A stretch of 64,000 nt of DNA from NCBI GenBank assembly GCA_036785705.1, contig JAWUZG010000071.1:558001-622000 (forward strand), written 5' to 3'. The position numbers were made by a program, and so were the translations under genes. The notes below the pieces were generated by a model, which saw only the letters and a list, made by a program, of their open reading frames with translations, was not told where the DNA came from and made no database searches. Positions 14,701-26,566 of the stretch are shown one piece after another. Each line of letters begins with the position of its first letter. The first letter of the stretch is position 1. This DNA is from Acanthornis magna (Eukaryota > Chordata > Aves > Passeriformes > Acanthizidae).

Positions 14701-17340
14701 CATTGTAAATTACAGTCACATGCTTTGAAACATTGGAATAAAAACCCCCAAACTGATAATGCTGCACTTAAAATTAGAAAGAAAGCAAAAATGTAATTGT
14801 CAGCTAAATCTACACTAATGTATTATTCAATTGTAGAACATATGTCCTAAGACAAGGCCAGATTGAGAGTCATGGGTTTGCAGGTGCCAAAACAAATGAA
14901 AATCATTGCAGAAACTAGCCAGAACAGCACATCTGCAGGAGAAAAGAAATTAGTTGTCAATCTGGCAGTAGCCACTACAAAAAGAAAAGCAATGTGTTGC
15001 TTGATGGTAGAAATTTAACAGATCTGAAGCCACTTTTGTACTGAAGATTTACATACTGGAAAGAAGTGTCTTTATCTGGGGAAATGGACTGTGGATGTCA
15101 GAAAAGCTGACTGTCTGTTTTTCATGGTTTATAAGGTTTTATGAAGGTTCCTTTCTGAGGCAAGCAAAATTTTGCAGTCTTGACCACTTTTTATATCTAT
15201 ATAAATTTATTCCAAAATGCCACTTACTCTTATTTGTACACAATACACTAGGTGCCCTGAAGGCAATAATCAGACAGTAAATAAATATTACAGCAAGGAA
15301 AGAAAATAATAAAATCCTACATACAACACAATATCCACTGCCCTTTCTATAGCCCAAAACCTTTCTTGTCCACTGTGTTCCATGAGGAGTTAATTCTCTG
15401 CATCTCTCCACTGCTCTATTTGAACACCTGCTCAACTCATCCTTTGCCCATTGCTAAAAAACACCCCAAGAGATCCTTTTTTGTTCTCTTTATGGAAAGA
15501 ATATATGTAGTCTGACATAATATACAGAAACTCTTGCAAAGAGATGACAAATTATCTTCATTTCTTAAGCACTGACATGGATAATTAAATTTTTTAATGT
15601 TTATGTTCAGTGTTGGTGACAATTCTACACATTTATAAGGACCTTTTCAAGGTTTCAGTCTGAAAATCTTTCAAGACTTTGAGGATGCAAATAATCATAA
15701 TCACCAACACAAAGCATGAAGTGCCAGGATATAAAACATCCCTTTATCCTTACATACCATATCCATACCTGTTAGAAGGTATTTTGACATTTGTTGATTT
15801 TTCCAGACCTCTAATTCAAGGACATGAAATACACTCAGTGTTTATTTCTATGTCTATAATTGTATATACCGGGATGCAGGAATGTCACACAAAGCACCCT
15901 ACAACTGCTGTGCATATTTTACTATGATCAAATCCATCATAAGTGTGGGTACAGAGAAATGATGGTGGATCGAGCCAAATGTCTTGGACTCCATCCCTCA
16001 CAAGCATTTTAACACTAGGCCTGCTACTTTCCTTTCTTATTTTCATTTCAAGAACAAGCAGGAGTATTTTACCTAAAAACATACTTTTTTGCTTCAGATT
16101 ACTTAGTTCTTCCAGAAAGGAAATAGTTTTGTGTGACTTTGTACCTATTGGGCTAAACAAAATGTATCTGTAAGCAAAACTACAATGCAAAGCATCTCTT
16201 TACCTTGCACTTAATTTTAGAATTAAAAATACAGAAAATCACATGTTGAGTCCTGAGGCTACTAAAACACATTATCTGGAGGATTTTTATTATCTTTTGA
16301 AATTTCCTTGTCTAAGTCACATGCTGAATTACAAATATTTTCATTATTGCTTGTTGTTTGTACCAGAAAATAAGAATTGAAAAACCATGGATATTTTAGT
16401 ATTTTGAGCACCATACGTATCTTTTGACTGTCACTTTTATATTAAGATCCATATTGCACAGAAGGTTTGTTCCTGAGTCCAGCATACTTATTCTGGCCTA
16501 TAAAATGTCTAAAATCAAGATTATATCTAAAGGTTTGTAATACATTTCAATGGAAGTGCTTTTTCTATCACTAAAATCTTCTGAAATCAAAATGTCTCCA
16601 CATGTATCTGTGTATGCATTAAGCTGTATGGCAAAGAGTGAAGTCATGTAACTAAAAGCAGGAAATATCTCTTTTCTTGTAACTTTCTCTAAAAATATCA
16701 CAAGATTTCTGATAGTTGTGGAGGCTGGCCAAATTTCTGGGCTATGTCCAGTCCTGGTCTATGCTACTCCATGAGATAAGCTAACTTCTTAAAACTAGAC
16801 TCCAAAATGCAGTATTAATGTCACAAATTAAGTCACCCTTTAAAATTCCTTTTTAAAAAATAATTTTTCAGACCTATTTTATGCTTCTGATCAACTAAAG
16901 GGGTTTTTTACAGCTATATTTTAAAACATCTGAGAGCATATATTCTGCTGTGAGAGCTCCACGAACTGCAATTTGCCGTGAAGTAAGTACCCCCAATTAA
17001 TGTGGAGTATTAACAAGTCAGAGCTACAGTCTGGAGTATGGAGAAAGCAGAACTGAACCACCAGAGCGTCTAATGAACCAAAGATGCTAATTTATTCAGT
17101 GCTAGACAAGAAATAGGATTGCAAATCTCATAACATCATCACAAAAATCCCTCTGGAAAGCAATACAATGTGTCAGTTTGGCACATGCGACCCTAGAAAC
17201 CTTTACTGAATCCGGATATTTAAAATTAAATGTTTGCTTATTTAGAACAATGAGAACATTGCAAGTGAATTCTGACCAAACACAGTTAAGACAGGCTGTC
17301 TGCAGACTTCAAAGGGCCTAGACACACTGTTCATGAGAAG
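11717..17340. other. Gene-free sequence with a GC-richer patch
   Basis: No gene is supported. Around 13850-14280 the base composition becomes clearly more GC-rich and several short frames open on both strands at once, as expected by chance in such DNA. None has a recognisable domain, and no repeat family was identified in the patch. Confidence 0.55.
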
Positions 17341-17473
17341 AATCATAGAATCATAGAATCATAGAATTATAGAATCATAGAATCGAATCATAGAAAGGTT
17401 TGGATTGGAAAGACCTTAAATATCATCTAGCTCCAACCTCCCTGCCATGGACAGGGACACCATCCACTAAAAA
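17341..17473 (-). mobile_element. CR1 LINE, 3' end fragment
   Basis: Read on the minus strand, this is the 3' terminus of an avian CR1 non-LTR retrotransposon. On the plus strand the fragment opens with six or so imperfect copies of the 8-bp tail unit (ATAGAATC type). It then runs through GGTTTGGATTGGAAAGACC, a match to the conserved 3' UTR end, and CCCTGCCATGGACAGGGACA. Similarity stops near 17473, so this is a heavily 5'-truncated copy of about 130 bp, which is usual for CR1. No coding capacity remains. Confidence 0.92.
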
Positions 17474-17499
17474 CGTGGAAATAGCAATTTATACATGCA

Positions 17500-17565
17500 C
17501 ACAAGTGTAAATACATATATAGATAAAGATACATATATATACATATATTTGTATATTATTTACCC
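17500..17565 (+). repeat. AT-rich imperfect TA/CATA repeat
   Basis: Imperfect alternation of ACATATAT, ATACATAT and GTATAT units between the two CR1 fragments. Low-complexity DNA with no other signal. Confidence 0.6.
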
Positions 17566-17726
17566 ACATATGAGAGTACATTGTAGCTAGAAAAAGGGTT
17601 ACATAAATATACATTCAGGTTATAACTGATGGGGTTTTTTTACCTTACTAAAGAACACTCAGCTAAACAGAAGATTGGGCTAGACTTTAACCTCAGTCAA
17701 TTCTACACAACTTAGACTTGTGGAGT

Positions 17727-17890
17727 CATTATCAAAGGTGGAAAAGGCACCTAAGATCATTGAATCCACCTGTTAACCCAGCACCACTGTGTTCACCACT
17801 AAACCATACACCCAAGGGCCACCCCCAAACACCTTTTGAAAACTTCAGGGATTGTGATTCTATCACTTCCCTGGGCAGCCTATTCCACGG
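17727..17890 (-). mobile_element. CR1 LINE, second 3' end fragment
   Basis: Antisense CR1 3' region from a different subfamily than the copy at 17341. Diagnostic stretches on the plus strand are AAGATCATTGAATCCACC, TTAACCCAGCACC, ACCACTAAACCATA and CACTTCCCTGGGCAGCCT. Both fragments begin near a CR1 3' end, so they are two insertions rather than one split element. The 8-bp tail is not clearly preserved. The copy is diverged and truncated. Confidence 0.88.
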
Positions 17891-19074
17891 ATAAAAGTTT
17901 GTAATGCAAAGATTGGTGGTCCAAAAGAGCTGATAATAGGAGCAGTAGGTTGGGCTGCTGGCTGGAGCACTTTGTAACTGCATTTGCCACTTTTTCTGAC
18001 AGTATGAGCCCTGGCAAATAATAAAGGGCCCTGGGTTGGGTGTCTCTTCTACAAAATGAGCCCTTCCTACAGAGTCTGAGCTGGAGCAGAATTTAGATTT
18101 ATCTATGCATAGTTTTGGGAAATTATTAAGGCACACCCAGCAACTCCAGGACAGGCTGCAAATTTCAAATGAAATTGGAAGTTGTAAATTGACATCCTTC
18201 ATATGTTCTGACCCATAAACCACTCATCACTCCCTCTCTCATTTCTACTGTACAGGAAAATGAAGAAATCACAAGAGACAATTTTTGGTTTAAATTTTCT
18301 TGAAGGGTCAGGCTGATGACAGGAACATCTGGCAATTGAAAGTGGCATACTTCTAATAGCTACCTAGGAGATGAGGTGCAAGAAGCACTATTACTCAACT
18401 GAGACCTAAAAAATTGACCAGACCTGACAGAAGAGAAAATCACAGCTTTTAATTGCATCCAGTTGTTACTTTGGAAATAAAACGACCAGTCTTAGTGATG
18501 GCTTGATTATCATATTGGCATCCTGTCATCTTGTAATCCATTTAGGAATAAAATTGTTGATAGCCTGGTATTTAGTGTTTATCTACTGTGTATTTTAAGG
18601 TTATTGAGTTACACTTGAAGGCCAAAGTCATCTGTAGTGTAAGTGACAAAGCACAAACTGCATTCTACTTAATCTCTGGACAGGTGTTGGAAAGAAGGCC
18701 AAATAGTGACATATGTATCAACACCTCCACTTAGAATTTTTTACCAGTGATGTATTTGCCACATCAGCCAAAGACTTCTACTCCTTCTGTGAGAGTATAA
18801 TCATGTTCAGTACCACTAAAATAGAGGGCTACATTTTTTTAATCACCAAGGAAGAGGAATCATTGCAATGAAGAAGCAGGAAAAAAAGACTTATGCCTTG
18901 TCAAATTAATGAATCATCAGCCAAAATAAGTGCTTCTCGTATTGTGCATATTTTCTGACCTCTCAGTGCCCTATAATTACATTGTAAATGAAGGGGAAAA
19001 TGGTGATATGTTAATAGAACAACAGAATTTTCTCACTTAATGGAACTTCCTCACCCTCTGACCAACAAACTCAA
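17891..19074. other. Gene-free sequence between CR1 fragments
   Basis: No gene or recognisable repeat. A 163-residue minus-strand frame (17732-18223) extends from here into the CR1 fragment and is treated as a chance frame. Confidence 0.5.
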
Positions 19075-19350
19075 TTTTAAATTTCTTGGCAAAGCCATGC
19101 TGGCTGTCTTGGATCACAGTTCTGTCCTCCATGTTCCTTAGCTGAGCTTCTAGAAGAATGTGGTCTGTGGTCTTCCCAGGCACAGAGGTGAGGCTGACAG
19201 GTCAGCAGTTCCCAGGGTCACACTTTCTACTGCTTTTTTAAGATAAGTTTTTAAAGATGGGTCAATGTTTCCCATTTTTCAGTCACGTCGAACTTCACCT
19301 GATTGCCATGACTTTTCAAATATCATGGAGAGTGGCTTGCCCACTCCACC
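19075..19350 (-). mobile_element. CR1 LINE, decayed reverse-transcriptase ORF fragment
   Basis: Translating the minus strand gives a broken stretch of the CR1 ORF2 reverse-transcriptase domain. KPLSMIFEKSWQSGEV is readable, followed after a stop and frame disruption by [10 protein letters not shown] and then [10 protein letters not shown]. These match the conserved CR1 order (I-F-E-K-S-W, then [11 protein letters not shown], then Q-H-G-F). At least one in-frame stop and one frame change are present, so it is non-functional. Unlike the other CR1 pieces, it comes from the coding body and lacks the 3' end, so it is a remnant of a longer, older insertion. Confidence 0.88.
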
Positions 19351-22300
19351 AGCAATAAAAACTTGCAATTAAATGGAATGTTTTCAGAAAAGACATCAAA
19401 CAGGAAAAAAAAAAAAGACAGAGAAAAACATTTGTGTAAAGAATCAGTACTTAAAATTGTTAACACTTCCAAAAGCCTTCTATTCACTGATATTGGGAGA
19501 CCAGACATCACTAGTCAAATACACAGTTTTTATACTGCTCTCTGTTGATGGCTGGAAGTTAGACCCTCACCACAGCCTCTGAATTTTAACGGAAGGGTTA
19601 ACAGCATAATGTAGTATTTTATTTTAAATTTAATTCTATGCTTCTGAGGCTTTTTTTACCATTTTCAAGAACTGATATTGTAATTTTTCCCCATCAGTAT
19701 GATTCACTAAAGCAGTGGATATTATTCAATTTTGTCACACTTATTTATCAGTAATTTGTAATCTTCACCCAGGACAAGTCCTGGATTTAAAGAGGTTATT
19801 TGAATTCAGAGAGTTTTGTTCTGAAAGTAGCGGTTGTTCTCCATATGTTACTGTTTCATATGCCTGTACTGTGGTCAGATAGAGGAAAAAAATCCACTTT
19901 TAATTGAGGCTTAAAATTATTTATTGTAATTTCTTATATCTTTTAGCAGTGTTGCTCATAGCAAGTACCTTTCTCTTAATTCCGCAATTGTTTCACTTGA
20001 TGTCCTTCAGGAAATACAAGTTGCAATGTATGACTATAGACTGTCTCTCTTTTGTTGGTTCTCTGGGAGTAAAGAAATGTTGTCCAAGAATTGGGGTAAG
20101 CACAAGAAAAAAGCTGAAAATGAGATAATTATTTTACATTTTTTACATAACTATCTAATCTTCCATTTTCAGGAGAGAAACCTCTAATATATATGGGTGC
20201 AGAAATAAATTGAACCATTGAGAAAGCAAGAATTTATAAGACATTTCCCAGTGCAGTTAGAGACTCAAAAGTTCTAGGGCTGAGGACTGAACTTGCTTAT
20301 TTGTCTGCCCTGACTCAGCCTTTGCTTACACGTTCTACTTTACTAAAGTTAAATACATATTTATTAACATGGACTATCTAGTAAACAAGAAATCAAGAGT
20401 GGTATCAAAATCACAGGGGAAATTTACAGACAGCAGAATGATTGGTGCCATTTTCATCAAAAAGCTGCCCAGAAAACAGAACAGTCACATTTTCATGTGA
20501 CTGTCAAATAGAGTTTATCAATAATGATACAGAAGTGTACATAAATATGTAGACAAGTGTAATACCTGACAAATGAGTAGAAATAATACACAATATTGAA
20601 AAGCATGTTCAGCCAGCAGAGAAATGTTGTATTTGGACACTCACACAAAAATTGACATGGACAGAATAAACCAAATTTGCCGAAATACAAGTATTTAGGT
20701 TTTTATTTTTCCTTCTAGAGTGCATGATTTAAGTCCAGCCAATACATTTCTATTGGGTGAGATCTCAGTCATCATTGCATTGGAGAAAGGATATGAGAGA
20801 CATAGAAGTGTGATTTAGAATTAATGTCTTAAGCAATATATGAACCACTTTCTCTTCCATCTTAATATTCAGTGCAAGACCTCTAGCAAATAATGAAGAC
20901 TGAGTGTTCTGAGATGGATAGCTGAAAGAATTCAAGATTCAATCCCTCTTTTCATAGGGATTTTCTGGGAGAAATATTTAAAATATATTTTTCTAAACAT
21001 TCTCTGAACACAAGTAACATCTCATGTTAATTGCAGGAATGCCTGTATAAATAGGAAGTCATGATTTTTTTAGCTCTTGCTGAAGTCACTGTTTCTGTCA
21101 TTAGGACATAGACTAAGAGTCCATATTGACCGTAAGCCCTGTACAATTTTTCCTGTCATGGTTAATGCACTTGGATTTAATTTTTTAATTTAAAAGCCTT
21201 CTATGGTTTTAAGACATCCATGTAAATTAAATGTTTCTATTTAAGGCTACTGGCAGTATGGCAGATACTTCTTTCAAGCCTTGAGCTGTGCAGGCAAAAG
21301 CAGGGAAAATGCGAGAGAAGGGCTGAGTCGCGACAATTGGCTCAAGCTGTTTATGTGTATACAAGGGCACTGCAAATGGAGTTTGCCACTCAGCTGCCAC
21401 TCAGCTGCCACCTCCCTCGGTTCAACCCCAGCCCCAAACTCATGTGCAACTGTACTCAAACTCGCTCTTCAAGGCACAAAGTGCTCCCCAAGTCTGCACT
21501 GCCCCAGATCTGCATCTGCCTCTCCAAGCCCATGTCCAAACCCTTGAGACACTGCTCCTACTCCCCACAACCCTTCCTGCCTGGGCTGATTTTCTACATC
21601 TCTGGTATATCAGCCTCCCCAGACCAAGGTATTTGTCCTTCCACATACATCTCAGCTCCACAATCGGTTTAAATCCCCTAGAAATGTTTGTGCTGAGTTG
21701 ATGAGAACATCAGGGCTTCCTCATCCTCCAGAGGCTGAAGGGGACCGCTGGGGATGGGAAGTCTGAGGAAACACTCTTCCTCTGCAAAACCCCAGGAGGA
21801 GGCTGGGATGGAGCAGAGCCTGCTGCAGCTATGCATGGGGGAAATTGGAGCAGCCACTGCCTGCACCGAAAGAAAGGGCAGGAGGACCTGATCCTACTCC
21901 CCACCCAGGCTGGGTCTGCTGTCTCCGCAGTTTGCAAACTTTGTGTGTAGTGGCGGAGCAGAGAAGATGACTAATATATAGGTAAATAGATTTTTTTTGT
22001 TTCTTATTTCCTTCAGCCTAAGAGCCTTATTTATTTTCTTAAGCACATAGCAATATTTTTCTGGACAGCAATAGAAATAAGAACATATAAGGCAGTTGCA
22101 GGTATCTGCATTTTTGGTGCCCTTTTCTCTTTTGCCTGCATAGATTCAAATGTTCTGTTATAACACCATGGAATTTTAGATTAATTAAGAAAAAAGAGCT
22201 GGCATAGAGGAGACCACAATGACTACACACATTTGCTTGTATTTCAAGACAAGCAGGGCAGATTTTTTATTTGTTAGTCTTTATTCCTGCAGTAGATCTA

Positions 22301-24095
22301 CAAACAAAGTTTATATACTCATTACAGGAGAACCAGAGATAGTTTGTTCTGACCCTTTATTCTATTTTAAAAGATGAGTTTCACTTATTTATGTTGGAGA
22401 TACTCTTATTTTACCCTAGGGATAAGAGATAAACCAAATTCAAAGGCTCTAGTTCAGGGCTTGTTGACTTCAGTGGCCTCTTTTCCTCTGTCTTTACTGG
22501 AAGTCTCTGGCACACTGAAAAAATTACCCTGAAACCTTTACTGTACAGAAGTAATTTTGTCAGAGACACCAAATAATTTCCATGGGTTGGTTAAAACCTG
22601 CTTAATTTAGTCATGTGAACAAGTTTGAATTTTATATAATAGGAGTAACTGAAACAGCAGTTAAACAGGCTATTAAAGTGGATTAATGGGCTTCAGGGAG
22701 TTTCTGTCAACTGTGATATGGGTGGCTTAGGCTGACAACTTCCTATGTGTAACAGAATATCCCAAGTCTACGAATACAAACCAGAAAGTACCAAGATAAG
22801 ACCGAAAAATACATTTCAGTGTCTCTTAACGCTAAAAAAAAGCATGTAAAGAGGTAAATGTATAGTTTGAAAAAGGTTGTTTTCATTTCAAAGCAAACAT
22901 TAAATTTTTTAGAGTTTCATTAGAAGCAGCTTTGTAAAAGCTGTACATTTTAAACTGACAACATCACGTCATCCAGCTCTGACAAACAGCTCATTTGGCT
23001 TTTAGAATTACATTTATTTCAGATAAATAATTAAAATAAATTCTTTAATGTGCTTATACAGCTTCTTGGTAAAAGTCACTCCTTCAATTTTTTTTCCTAT
23101 TTGTTTCATTAGGTTGCCTATCAACAATGAATATAAAATTGTTCCTCTCAAATGATCACAGAGATCAGCATATTTTATTAAGCCTGTTCTAGACATGTAG
23201 CGCTTCTGAATTAAATATAACCAGAATTAAGTGGCAGTAAAAAAGCTCATGTTACCTACTTCCCAAGCCATTTCAGTGTATTTGATTTATGATGACTCTG
23301 AAAAGTCTTTGTGCATAACCTCGTATCTGTGTAATTTACCACAAGGACTTGATCAGTCAAGAAGGATATTAGACAACTTTTTTATTACCAGCTAAGTCTA
23401 ATGCTATAAACTCAGGGATTAAACACCATGTACAGACTCATGTCTGGACATTTCAGTTTTCAAGTCACATAGGCAGAGCTCATTTATAACATTCTCTTCC
23501 TTGGCCAGAAGTGTAGATTTACACATTGTCGTTTTCATGGAGAAGTGGTCAAGCTGAAATATTTTCACAAGCTTTGCTGTATAATAAAACCAGTTTTCAA
23601 GAGTATCCCCAAGTAGTCCAAAATTATCCCCAACGTAGTCCAAAGGATTTTCTCTCATCTGTATCAATGCAGTCACTCATCAACACTTCAAAACAGAGTA
23701 GGTAACATGCTTCCTTTTCCTAATGGCATATTTTGAATGTAAATTCATCCAAAAATTGAAATTAAAATACTCACTTTCTCTTCACAAGAAATTATTCCAA
23801 AACCATGTCTTCATATTATACCTTAGTTGTATCAGTCAATGTTGTTGTCTAACACTCTTCATGGTCCATGGAAAAACCAAAAGCCTCTGGTCTGTTCCTT
23901 TTCTTCTTCTTTGCATTCCTTTGTTTTATTCATAAAGCTAAAGTTTATTTAATTTGTTTCAGTTACCATTGGGTGTCGTGGGAGGCAAAGGGCATGCCCA
24001 GCTCAGGTGGGTTCCACTCGGTTTGACCATGGTCAGCATTACCCAGACGTGACCCAGCTCTCTGCTGCAAACCCAGAGGTGGCATAAATGGGCTG
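19351..24095. other. Gene-free sequence
   Basis: No gene is supported. A GC-richer patch at about 21260-21940 opens several overlapping short frames on both strands, none recognisable. It includes an 11-bp unit, GCCACTCAGCT, repeated twice in tandem at 21385-21406. A short hairpin at 20481-20504 is listed separately. Confidence 0.5.
20481..20504. repeat. Inverted repeat, 10-bp arms
   Basis: Arm ACAGTCACAT, a 4-base spacer TTTC, and arm ATGTGACTGT form a perfect 10-bp stem. No T-run follows directly and no gene is adjacent, so no function is assigned. Confidence 0.8.
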
Positions 24096-24308
24096 TTAAA
24101 TCCAATTCAAATATTCCAGCTGAAATGCTGGGAACAGAGCAGCCAGATGCTGCTGGATGGCTTCCTGGCCACGGCTGGTCAGGTTAGCATAGAGCAGGGT
24201 AGGCACAAGTTCATCCCCGTTCAGCAGGAAATAGGGTACTCTGTCAGTTCCCTTGGCCTGCATCCTTCTGTCTCTGAATTCCCTGGGTTTTTTGTTCTCT
24301 TGCTGCAT
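24096..24308 (-). other. Unassigned coding-like open frame (possible exon or retrocopy)
   Basis: A 70-residue minus-strand frame that reads more like real protein than its neighbours. Its middle (about residues 25-65) is PYFLLNGDELVPTLLYANLT followed by a Q/H/L-rich stretch ending near FPAFQLEYL. Codons favour G or C at the third position (CTG, GCC, ATC, CAG), unlike the AT-rich surroundings. Upstream on the same strand is a pyrimidine-containing stretch ending in CAG (about 24300-24350), a possible splice acceptor. AATAAA signals lie downstream at about 23925-23955, so it could be a 3'-terminal exon or part of a processed copy. I do not recognise the family. A chance frame in a GC-richer patch remains possible. 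Confidence 0.25.
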
Positions 24309-25614
24309 TTTAGGATATTTTGGAAGAAAGTTATAAAACAGGAAATTTTCTGCTGTTTGACATCAAAGGCACCTTGCTGTCACCCAGTCTTTGATTATGC
24401 AGCTTGTTGTTACTTAGATAAAAATGTCCGCAAGTTCTCGCACCTTCTCTGGGTCGTCATTCCACTGCTGGGAAGATACTGGGCTTTCAGCCCACACCAG
24501 ATTATTTTTTTTTTTTCTCTGAGAACCAAGAATATTTTTGAACATCTTTAAACAAGTTCTATGCATGAGTCTTCCATTTTATCAGTCAGAGAGATTCTAA
24601 GGAGATAACTTTCTTTTCTAATATCACCAGAATGTCATAAAGCTGTTAGTATTTTTATATTAAGAACAACGGGATATTTGCCACTGGTTTTAATGAGGAT
24701 AGGATTAGGGCCAAAGTCTTAACTGAAGGGTTGTTTTTTTTAAGAAGAATTATTTCATACCAGTGTTCCCTTGGTTGTGTTTTCTCTGGCTAAACTGCAT
24801 ACTCTATGTTAAGTATTTCTTTTCAACTGGATAAGACAAAAATAATTTTATTGACATTAACTCTTAAATGAAAAAGTCCTTAGAAAGCCTTCATAAAAGA
24901 ATTGCACTAAAACTTTGTTTTTAAGCATGGTTTAATATTTTAATATTTTTCAATTGATCTTGTATATTTTTGAAGTTTATTTGATTGCAACAGTGGATAG
25001 AAATTGCATCTTCAAATAAAATACCTTGAACTAAGGAACTATATTTTCAGTCCACAGTTTTAAAATTCTGTGACATATACTTTCACTTGTTTAAAATACT
25101 TTGTGTGTACTATCTTGGACATTTCTTCATTACCACAACCACAAGCTTTTAAACTCAGATCTTGAGAGTTATTATATTTTTTATTTTTGTCTTTCAGTTC
25201 AACAGTGTGTATTGATCAATCCTAAAATTGATAAGGACAGAAATTGTAAAAATGTCAAAATATACTTGAGAAACATACCATAGAAAACAGGATCCAAATG
25301 GATTTTTCCCTACCAGTTTATCAGTTAAAACAGAAATGTTAAAACATTGAATAAGAAATAAAAATTTATTTAAGTATTTACTTACTTGAACAGCATCCAA
25401 TGTGCTCTGAAACATAAGGTTACAATAATGGAGATAAGAAAGAACATGTTATCTTCCTATATAGCTCCAGTTTTACTTTGATGTTTAACAGCTCATTATG
25501 TGTTATTTTTAGTAGTGGTAGGTCAGTTTTCTCTTTTGATTTTATGGGTGTTTCATAGAGTGATCAGTGGGAAATAGTATTGAAACCATACAAAAAACTG
25601 TAGTTGGTCAAATT
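24309..25614. other. Gene-free AT-rich sequence
   Basis: Nothing recognisable apart from short T runs, for example around 24505-24517. Confidence 0.5.
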
Positions 25615-25835
25615 GTTTTGGTTTTTTGGGGGCTTTTTATTTATTTGTTTTTTGGTTTTCTGGGGGGTTTTTGGGTTTTTTTGGGGGAGGTTGTTTTTGT
25701 TTTATTTTTTGGTTTGGGGTTAGGGTTTTTTTGGTTGTTGTTTTTGGGGACTTTGGTTGGTTTTGGGATTTTTGTGTGTGTATTTTTTTGTTGTTGTTTG
25801 GGGTTTCTTGTTTGGTTGGTTTTTGGGGTTTTATG
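25615..25835 (+). repeat. G/T-rich low-complexity block with G runs
   Basis: About 220 bases almost free of A and C on the plus strand. T tracts are punctuated by G runs at 25628-25632 (5 G), 25662-25667 (6 G), 25673-25675 (3 G), 25683-25687 (5 G), 25716-25719 (4 G) and 25723-25725 (3 G). Glycine/phenylalanine/valine-rich frames opening through it are artefacts of composition. The G runs make G-quadruplex formation conceivable on this strand. Confidence 0.85.
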
Positions 25836-26167
25836 TGCAAATATTTAAATACTTATCTATTATTTTGTCTCACAGTATTTCCTTCCTTTTAATTCATAGT
25901 AGCCTTTGAATATACTTTTCAAACGACTGTGAAAAGTCACTGGTATAGCTGCAGCAAAATTTACATTTTGTTTTCTGAGCTTGACAGCCTCTTTCCCATC
26001 TGCATATCACTGGCTTTGCCAGACTATGGAAGATGTATAGCTCTGTTAAGAAATACAGATTGAGTTCAAGATCTTAAGTATTTTTCTCTAAGTTTTCTGC
26101 AGTACTTATTCTGTCTTACCTTAAAATATTTTATATAAAATATCCATATAATGAGCATGTTACAAAA

Positions 26168-26566
26168 TGTGATTGCCCTGGTTTTGGCACCCAGGTCTGT
26201 GGCAGAGGGTGTGGCCAAGACCCCAATGATATTTGATACCACCCCACATCAATTCTAAGGCAGGGAAAAGAGACTCTCTCTCTTCCCTGAAGAAGGACAT
26301 TCCTTCTGGTGGGAAAAAGCATGGCAGGTGAAACTGTCTGGTGTTGTTTTATCTTGCATGTAAATCTTTTATTTGTCTTATACCTTTTTTTATTAGTATG
26401 GTTGCTCTTACTGTTTTCTTATGTCATTCCTTTTTCCAGGAAATGGTTCTTGCCTCAACCTGTGATCTTTGTCTTTTGTCCCTCCCATTCAGGAGGGGAG
26501 GCGAGTGGCTCACGGTCTTTTAAGTGTGAATACTAAATTGGAGAATACTATTTCTAAGCCACGACA
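26168..26566 (+). mobile_element. Probable solo ERVL-type LTR
   Basis: The start TGTGATTGCCCTGGTTTTGG resembles the TGTGATGGTTTTGGC start of a common avian ERVL-class LTR. The end (GAGGGGAGGCGAGTGGCTC, then TTCTAAGCCACGACA) resembles that LTR's end (a G-run, then GAGTGAGCGAGCGGCTG, and finally AAACCACGACA). The element is about 400 bp and opens TG and closes CA. No internal retroviral region or second LTR is recognisable on either side, so it is read as a diverged solo LTR. I could not find a clear target-site duplication (GTTAT follows it; the matching 5' bases are uncertain). The family name is from memory of the consensus. Confidence 0.6.

Noticed and set aside
17341..17390. Short regularly spaced repeats that might suggest an array
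   Set aside because: The 8-bp units are the CR1 terminal tail with no unique spacers, so not a CRISPR array.
25716..25725. Telomere-like GGGGTTAGGG
   Set aside because: A single unit inside a G/T-rich block, not an interstitial telomeric array.
25567..25892. G/F/V-rich frames resembling membrane proteins
   Set aside because: Produced by the G/T low-complexity block. Both plus frames and the minus frame are open for the same compositional reason.
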